Assembly: GCA_027923505.1 (NCBI GenBank)
Contig: BROI01000026.1
Span: forward strand, 360,662 to 424,661
DNA: 64,000 nucleotides
Direction of reading: 5' to 3'
DNA from: Mayamaea pseudoterrestris
Lineage: Eukaryota; Bacillariophyta; Bacillariophyceae; Sellaphorales; Sellaphoraceae
Part shown: piece by piece, positions 57,240 through 64,000 of the stretch
Position numbering within the stretch: position 1 is the stretch's first letter
How the letters are laid out: every line of letters starts with the position of its first letter
The notes under the pieces: generated by a model
What the model was told of the DNA's origin: nothing
What the model saw: the letters and a program-made list of their open reading frames with translations, nothing else
Database searches by the model: none
Made by a program: the position numbers and the translations under genes

Positions 57240-60200
57240 GTTCCAAATTCACAAGGGCTGGTTCCAAATTCGCAACAATTGGTTCCAGAGGTGCAGGGGC
57301 TGGTTCCAAATTCGCAACAACCAGATCCAAATTCGCAACAACCGGTTCCAGAGGTGCAGGGGCTGGTTCCAAATTCGCAACAACTGGTTCCAAATTCGCA
57401 GGGGCTGGTGCCAAATTCGCAACAACCAGATCCAAATTCACAACAACCGGTTCCAGAGGTGCAGGGGCTGGTTCCAAATTCGCAACAACTGGTTCCAAAT
57501 TCGCAGGGGCTGGTTCCAAATTTGTTCCAAATTTGCAACAACCAGATCCAAATTCGCAACAACCGGTTCCAGAGGTGCAGGGGCTGGTTCCAAATTCGCA
57601 ACAACTGGTTCCAAATTCGCAGGGGCTGGTTCCAAATTCGCAACAACCAGATCCAAATTCGCAACAACCGGTTCCAGAGGTGCAGGGGCTGGTTCCAAAT
57701 TTGCAACAACTGGTTCCAAATTCGCAGGGGCTGGTTCCAAATTCGCAACAACCAGATCCAAATTCGCAACAACCGGTTCCAGAGGTGCAGGGGCTGGTTC
57801 CAAATTCGCAACAACTGGTTCCAAATTCGCAGGGGCTGGTTCCAAATTTGCAACAACCAGATCCAAATTCGCAACAACCGGTTCCAGAGGTGCAGGGGCT
57901 GGTTCCAAATTCGCAGGGGCTGGTTCCAAATTCGCAACAACCAGATCCAAATTCGCAACAACCGGTTCCAGAGGTGCAGGGGCTGGTTCCAAATTCGCAA
58001 CAACTGGTTCCAAATTCGCAGGGGCTGGTTCCAAATTCGCAACAACCAGATCCAAATTCGCAACAACCGGTTCCAGAGGTGCAGGGGCTGGTTCCAAATT
58101 CGCAACAACTGGTTCCAAATTCGCAGGGGCTGGTTCCAAATTCGCAACAACCGGTTCCAGAGGTGCAGGGGCTGGTTCCAAATTCGCAACAACTGGTTCC
58201 AAATTCGCAGGGGCTGGTTCCAAATTCGCAACAACCAGATCCAAATTCGCAACAACCGGTTCCAGAGGTGCAGGGGCTGGTTCCAAATTCGCAACAACTG
58301 GTTCCAAATTCGCAGGGGCTGGTTCCAAATTCGCAACAACCAGATCCAAATTCGCAACAACCGGTTCCAGAGGTGCAGGGGCTGGTTCCAAATTCGCAAC
58401 AACTGGTTCCAAATTCGCAGGGGCTGGTTCCAAATTCGCAACAACCAGATCCAAATTCGCAACAACCGGTTCCAGAGGTGCAGGGGCTGGTTCCAAATTC
58501 GCAACAACTGGTTCCAAATTCGCAGGGGCTGGTTCCAAATTCGCAACAACCAGATCCAAATTCGCAACAACCGGTTCCAGAGGTGCAGGGGCTGGTTCCA
58601 AATTCGCAACAACTGGTTCCAAATTCGCAGGGGCTGGTTCCAAATTCGCAACAACCAGATCCAAATTCGCAACAACCGGTTCCAGAGGTGCAGGGGCTGG
58701 TTCCAAATTCGCAACAACTGGTTCCAAATTCGCAGGGGCTGGTTCCAAATTCGCAACAACCAGATCCAAATTCGCAACAACCGGTTCCAGAGGTGCAGGG
58801 GCTGGTTCCAAATTCGCAACAACTGGTTCCAAATTCGCAGGGGCTGGTTCCAAATTCGCAACAACCAGATCCAAATTCGCAACAACCGGTTCCAGAGGTG
58901 CAGGGGCTGGTTCCAAATTCGCAACAACTGGTTCCAAATTCGCAGGGGCTGGTTCCAAATTCGCAACAACCAGATCCAAATTCGCAACAACCGGTTCCAG
59001 AGGTGCAGGGGCTGGTTCCAAATTCGCAACAACTGGTTCCAAATTCGCAGGGGCTGGTTCCAAATTCGCAACAACCAGATCCAAATTCGCAACAACCGGT
59101 TCCAGAGGTGCAGGGGCTGGTTCCAAATTCGCAACAACTGGTTCCAAATTCGCAGGGGCTGGTTCCAAATTAGCTCGATCCAGGTCCAAATTCGCAACAA
59201 CCGGTTCCAGAGGTGCAGGGGCTGGTTCCAAATTCGCAACAACTGGTTCCAAATTCGCAGGGGCTGGTTCCAAATTCGCAACAACCAGATCCAAATTCGC
59301 AACAACCGGTTCCAGAGGTGCAGGGGCTGGTTCCAAATTCGCAACAACTGGTTCCAAATTCGCAGGGGCTGGTTCCAAATTCGCAACAACCAGATCCAAA
59401 TTCGCAACAACCGGTTCCAGAGGTGCAGGGGCTGGTTCCAAATTCGCAACAACTGGTTCCAAATTCGCAGGGGCTGGTTCCAAATTCGCAACAACCAGAT
59501 CCAAATTCGCAACAACCGGTTCCAGAGGTGCAGGGGCTGGTTCCAAATTCGCAACAACTGGTTCCAAATTCGCAGGGGCTGGTTCCAAATTCGCAACAAC
59601 CAGATCCAAATTCGCAACAACCGGTTCCAGAGGTGCAGGGGCTGGTTCCAAATTCGCAACAACTGGTTCCAAATTCGCAGGGGCTGGTTCCAAATTCGCA
59701 ACAACCAGATCCAAATTCGCAACAACCGGTTCCAGAGGTGCAGGGGCTGGTTCCAAATTCGCAACAACTGGTTCCAAATTCGCAGGGGCTGGTTCCAAAT
59801 TCGCAACAACCAGATCCAAATTCGCAACAACCGGTTCCAGAGGTGCAGGGGCTGGTTCCAAATTTGCAACAACTGGTTCCAAATTCGCAGGGGCTGGTTC
59901 CAAATTCGCAACAACCAGATCCAAATTCGCAACAACCGGTTCCAGAGGTGCAGGGGCTGGTTCCAAATTCGCAACAACTGGTTCCAAATTCGCAGGGGCT
60001 GGTTCCAAATTCGCAACAACCAGATCCAAATTCGCAACAACCGGTTCCAGAGGTGCAGGGGCTGGTTCCAAATTCGCAACAACTGGTTCCAAATTCGCAG
60101 GGGCTGGTTCCAAATTCGCAACAACCAGATCCAAATTCGCAACAACCGGTTCCAGAGGTGCAGGGGCTGGTTCCAAATTCGCAACAACTGGTTCCAAATT

Positions 60201-62525
60201 CGCAGGGGCTGGTTCCAAATTCGCAACAACCAGATCCAAATTCGCAACAACCGGTTCCAGAGGTGCAGGGGCTGGTTCCAAATTCGCAACAACTGGTTCC
60301 AAATTCGCAGGGGCTGGTTCCAAATTCGCAACAACCAGATCCAAATTCGCAACAACCGGTTCCAGAGGTGCAGGGGCTGGTTCCAAATTCGCAACAACCG
60401 GTTCCAGAGGTGCAGGGGCTGGTTCCAAATTCGCAACAACCAGATCCAAATTCGCAACAACCGGTTCCAGAGGTGCAGGGGCTGGTTCCAAATTCGCAAC
60501 AACTGGTTCCAAATTCGCAGGGGCTGGTTCCAAATTCGCAACAACCAGATCCAAATTCGCAACAACCGGTTCCAGAGGTGCAGGGGCTGGTTCCAAATTC
60601 GCAACAACTGGTTCCAAATTCGCAGGGGCTGGTTCCAAATTCGCAACAACCAGATCCAAATTCGCAACAACCGGTTCCAGAGGTGCAGGGGCTGGTTCCA
60701 AATTCGCAACAACTGGTTCCAAATTCGCAGGGGCTGGTTCCAAATTCGCAACAACCAGATCCAAATTCGCAACAACCGGTTCCAGAGGTGCAGGGGCTGG
60801 TTCCAAATTCGCAACAACTGGTTCCAAATTTGCAGGGGCTGGTTCCAAATTCGCAACAACCAGATCCAAATTTGCAACAACCGGTTCCAGAGGTGCAGGG
60901 GCTGGTTCCAAATTCGCAACAACTGGTTCCAAATTCGCAGGGGCTGGTTCCAAATTCGCAACAACCAGATCCAAATTCGCAACAACCGGTTCCAGAGGTG
61001 CAGGGGCTGGTTCCAAATTCGCAACAACTGGTTCCAAATTCGCAGGGGCTGGTTCCAAATTCGCAACAACCAGATCCAAATTCGCAACAACCGGTTCCAG
61101 AGGTGCAGGGGCTGGTTCCAAATTCGCAACAACTGGTTCCAAATTCGCAGGGGCTGGTTCCAAATTCGCAACAACCAGATCCAAATTCGCAACAACCGGT
61201 TCCAGAGGTGCAGGGGCTGGTTCCAAATTCGCAACAACTGGTTCCAAATTCGCAGGGGCTGGTTCCAAATTCGCAACAACCAGATCCAAATTCGCAACAA
61301 CCGGTTCCAGAGGTGCAGGGGCTGGTTCCAAATTCGCAACAACTGGTTCCAAATTCGCAGGGGCTGGTTCCAAATTCGCAACAACCAGATCCAAATTCGC
61401 AACAACCGGTTCCAGAGGTGCAGGGGCTGGTTCCAAATTCGCAACAACTGGTTCCAAATTCGCAGGGGCTGGTTCCAAATTCGCAACAACCAGATCCAAA
61501 TTCGCAACAACCGGTTCCAGAGGTGCAGGGGCTGGTTCCAAATTCGCAACAACTGGTTCCAAATTCGCAGGGGCTGGTTCCAAATTCGCAACAACCAGAT
61601 CCAAATTTGCAACAACCGGTTCCAGAGGTGCAGGGGCTGGTTCCAAATTTGCAACAACTGGTTCCAAATTCGCAGGGGCTGGTTCCAAATTCGCAACAAC
61701 CAGATCCAAATTCGCAACAACCGGTTCCAGAGGTGCAGGGGCTGGTTCCAAATTCGCAACAACTGGTTCCAAATTCGCAGGGGCTGGTTCCAAATTCGCA
61801 ACAACCAGATCCAAATTCGCAACAACCGGTTCCAGAGGTGCAGGGGCTGGTTCCAAATTCGCAGGGGCTGGTTCCAAATTCGCAACAACCAGATCCAAAT
61901 TCGCAACAACCGGTTCCAGAGGTGCAGGGGCTGGTTCCAAATTCGCAACAACTGGTTCCAAATTCGCAGGGGCTGGTTCCAAATTCGCAACAACCAGATC
62001 CAAATTCGCAACAACCGGTTCCAGAGGTGCAGGGGCTGGTTCCAAATTCGCAACAACTGGTTCCAAATTCGCAGGGGCTGGTTCCAAATTCGCAACAACC
62101 AGATCCAAATTCGCAACAACCGGTTCCAGAGGTGCAGGGGCTGGTTCCAAATTCGCAACAACTGGTTCCAAATTCACAGGGGCTGGTTCCAAATTCGCAA
62201 CAACCAGATCCAAATTCGCAACAACCGGTTCCAGAGGTGCAGGGGCTGGTTCCAAATTCGCAACAACTGGTTCCAAATTCGCAGGGGCTGGTTCCAAATT
62301 CGCAACAACCAGATCCAAATTCGCAACAACCGGTTCCAGAGGTGCAGGGGCTGGTTCCAAATTTGCAACAACTGGTTCCAAATTCGCAGGGGCTGGTTCC
62401 AAATTCGCAACAACCGGTTCCAGAGGTGCAGGGGCTGGTTCCAAATTTGCAACAACCAGATCCAAATTCGCAACAACCGGTTCCAGAGGTGCAGGGGCTG
62501 GTTCCAAATTCGCAACAACTTGTTC
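57240..62525 (-). repeat. 105-bp higher-order repeat array (5 x 21 bp), right arm, about 50 units
   Basis: The unit is 105 bp and consists of five related 21-bp monomers, each ending in a form of GGTTCC or GATCC. Exact 105-bp spacing is seen, for instance AGAGGTGCAGGGG at 58263, 58368 and 58473. Deletions remove whole monomers (near 57900, 58140, 60400, 61860 and 62410), so register is kept. Since 21 and 105 are multiples of 3 and the unit has no stop in any frame, all six frames stay open for kilobases; giant open frames of 1,000-1,900 codons on both strands result and should not be taken as genes without expression data. The orientation is opposite to the left arm. Confidence 0.95.
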
Positions 62526-64000
62526 GTAGTGAAAGGACTTGCAGCGAGGTATTCACTATTATGGTTGCGATTACTGCGGAAGCTTTGCAGCTTCTCTGCA
62601 CAACGCGTTTTCGACGAGACATCCAAGAAGCGTTCTTGTTTTGGAATGTAACCACCACTACCCAGATGTTGAGACTGACCAAGGAGCAACTTGAAGCCCC
62701 CTACTGGGTCGACAGATCCGCCATCAAGCTGGCGTTGGACAACCTGGAAGGCGCGCAACCCGACGGTAAGCGCCCGGCCACGAGCCGGCCGAGGAACCGG
62801 CCGAGAACAAGCAGCCGCCCCCGAGAACGTCTGAAACGACACTAGCACCAGTCTCGTGAACCTTGTCCTCGATGCATGCGAATGGTTTACCATGCCGACG
62901 GACCCCGAACACGAAATGGGCGTTGCTTGATTTAGGCAAGCTCGGCGATACCAAGCGATTCTCGCGGAACAAGAAATCGCGCGAGCGTGAAGAAGGATAC
63001 TACGTGCTCGAGTCAGAAGAAGCAAGCCGAGCCACTTGCCAAGCAACTCGAAAATGAGACCATCAAGGCTGAGAAGGCCAAAAGGAAGAAGATGCCAGGG
63101 GTCGTTTCTCGAACCTCCAAGACGAAACGAGACTATAAGGACTACAAAGCGTTCCAACATCCCACGCGTGGTTGAGTTGGGCGCGTCTACCAAGGCAATC
63201 GCCAAGCTCCATGGCTGTTCTAACGCGTGCTTCGACAGCAAGTACGTACCAGTCACGGAAGAAGAGAAATTAGAATTCGAGAATCAGCAAGTCTTCATGT
63301 ACCTGCGTTTCGCAATTGTCTGGAGTCCCTGGACATCAGTCGCTCCTGATGAAGTACGGCGACAAGTCTGACGCTCAAGGCGTCTATCGCGAACTCGCGA
63401 CCAAGTTTGGTTTCGGCGAGTTAGCTACCATCAGCGAGCGAACTGCAAGCCAGCTTGCGACGATTCGCCCTAGATTCGACCTGGACGAAAGGACACTACA
63501 AGTTCTAAACTACATCGAACAGCTCATGAAGAATCTCGAAGAGTTCCGTCCTGGAGTGACGGATGACAAGAAAAAAGTACTACTGGCTCCGAGCTGCAGT
63601 GGAAGGCGGCAGAGATTTCGGCCCCACATGCCGACGTTCGGCCCGCACTTGCATTTGAACGACGACGCATCATCAGTGCACATGGTGACCCAGACGCCGT
63701 CGTCACTGAAGATTATGACTGTCTTTTCGACATGTTGTCGCAGCAGGCTCTGCGTCGACAACAAGACGCCAAGTTGAATAAGGGCGAAGAACGCCGACCG
63801 CCAAGCGAACAACGCGAACACTTCGGACAAGGACGTGGTAATGGACGCTGGTTCCGGTCGTGGCGGAGGAACGCGGCGGCCAAAGTGGACTCGGCGGTGG
63901 ACGACGGTGGGCGGTTCCCAAGTGAGCCGTGGTTCCGGAGGACGGCGGCTCTTCCGCGCCACTACCAGCAGCCGGTACGCAAGCGCATCGGGAACGATTC
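62526..64000 (+). pseudogene. Retrotransposon gag-like fragment (Ty1/copia, CoDi type), frame-broken, partial
   Basis: Unique sequence after the array. Pieces in different frames resemble the gag region of diatom copia-like elements: a piece at about 63240-63300 with VPVTEEEKLEFENQQVFMYL, a piece at 63340-63580 with KSDAQGVYRELATKFGF and TDDKKKVLL, and a continuation from about 63590 in another frame with QWKAAEISAPHAD and an Arg/Gly-rich tail. Frame changes near 63310-63330 and 63585 and stops near 62840-63180 suggest decay. No protease, integrase, reverse transcriptase or LTR is in the window. The identification rests on general pattern and is tentative. Confidence 0.45.

Noticed and set aside
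56351-62845. Giant open frames of 1,000-1,900 codons on both strands
   Set aside because: All six frames are open because the 21/105-bp unit lacks stops; there is no reason to prefer one as a gene, and some only run on into unique sequence by chance.

Overview
The window looks like a nuclear contig of a photosynthetic stramenopile, most likely a diatom; the species cannot be named. Supporting signs are intron-containing eukaryotic genes with mostly 70-80 nt GT-AG introns, precursor proteins that start with a signal peptide followed by an AF-type cleavage motif (the ASAFAP-like plastid targeting signal of algae with secondary red plastids), bacterial-type organellar enzymes encoded in the nucleus, and short spacers between genes. 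No rRNA, tRNA or CRISPR was recognised.

Layout. (1) 1-16.7 kb is satellite DNA: about 68 units of a 169-bp satellite (1-11626), about seven units of an unrelated 353/354-bp satellite (11702-14297), two more 169-bp units (14298-14593), a ~180-bp family (14594-14850 and 15980-16330) and, between its two parts, an inverted array of a diverged 169-bp subfamily (14851-15979). (2) 17.0-53.2 kb is a gene island of 19 genes: a coiled-coil protein, an IMP2-like signal peptidase, a small membrane protein, a Tul1/FLY-like RING E3 ligase, organellar leucyl-tRNA synthetase, a helical-repeat protein, glycerate 2-kinase, an NSUN2/Trm4-type RNA m5C methyltransferase, anthranilate phosphoribosyltransferase, a small unknown protein, a methyltransferase-like zinc-finger protein, a bZIP factor, a protein kinase, a RecQ helicase, an M1 aminopeptidase, a plastid-targeted unknown, an RRM protein, a Qb-SNARE and the glycine decarboxylase P-protein. 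Strands alternate almost perfectly, so the island is a chain of divergent promoters and convergent ends. (3) 53.2-54.9 kb is a repeat-rich gap. (4) 54.9-62.5 kb is two head-to-head arrays of a 21-bp unit; the right arm is a very regular 105-bp higher-order repeat that is open in all six frames. (5) 62.5-64 kb is a frame-broken, retrotransposon gag-like fragment running off the window.

How the genes fit together. The genes are mostly housekeeping and show no operon-like logic. Two belong to photorespiration (glycerate kinase and glycine decarboxylase P-protein), and several act in organelles (LeuRS, IMP2-like peptidase, aminopeptidase, plastid-targeted unknown). I reconstructed introns for the E3 ligase, RecQ, aminopeptidase, plastid-targeted protein, SNARE and P-protein from splice signals and frame continuity.

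Most notable non-coding signals: a palindrome in the 169-bp satellite whose two arms change together between subfamilies; five TGACGT sites spaced exactly 42 bp apart in one divergent promoter; a 404-bp MITE-like element with 63-bp terminal inverted repeats; and a 105-bp array whose sequence variation sits almost only at CpG.
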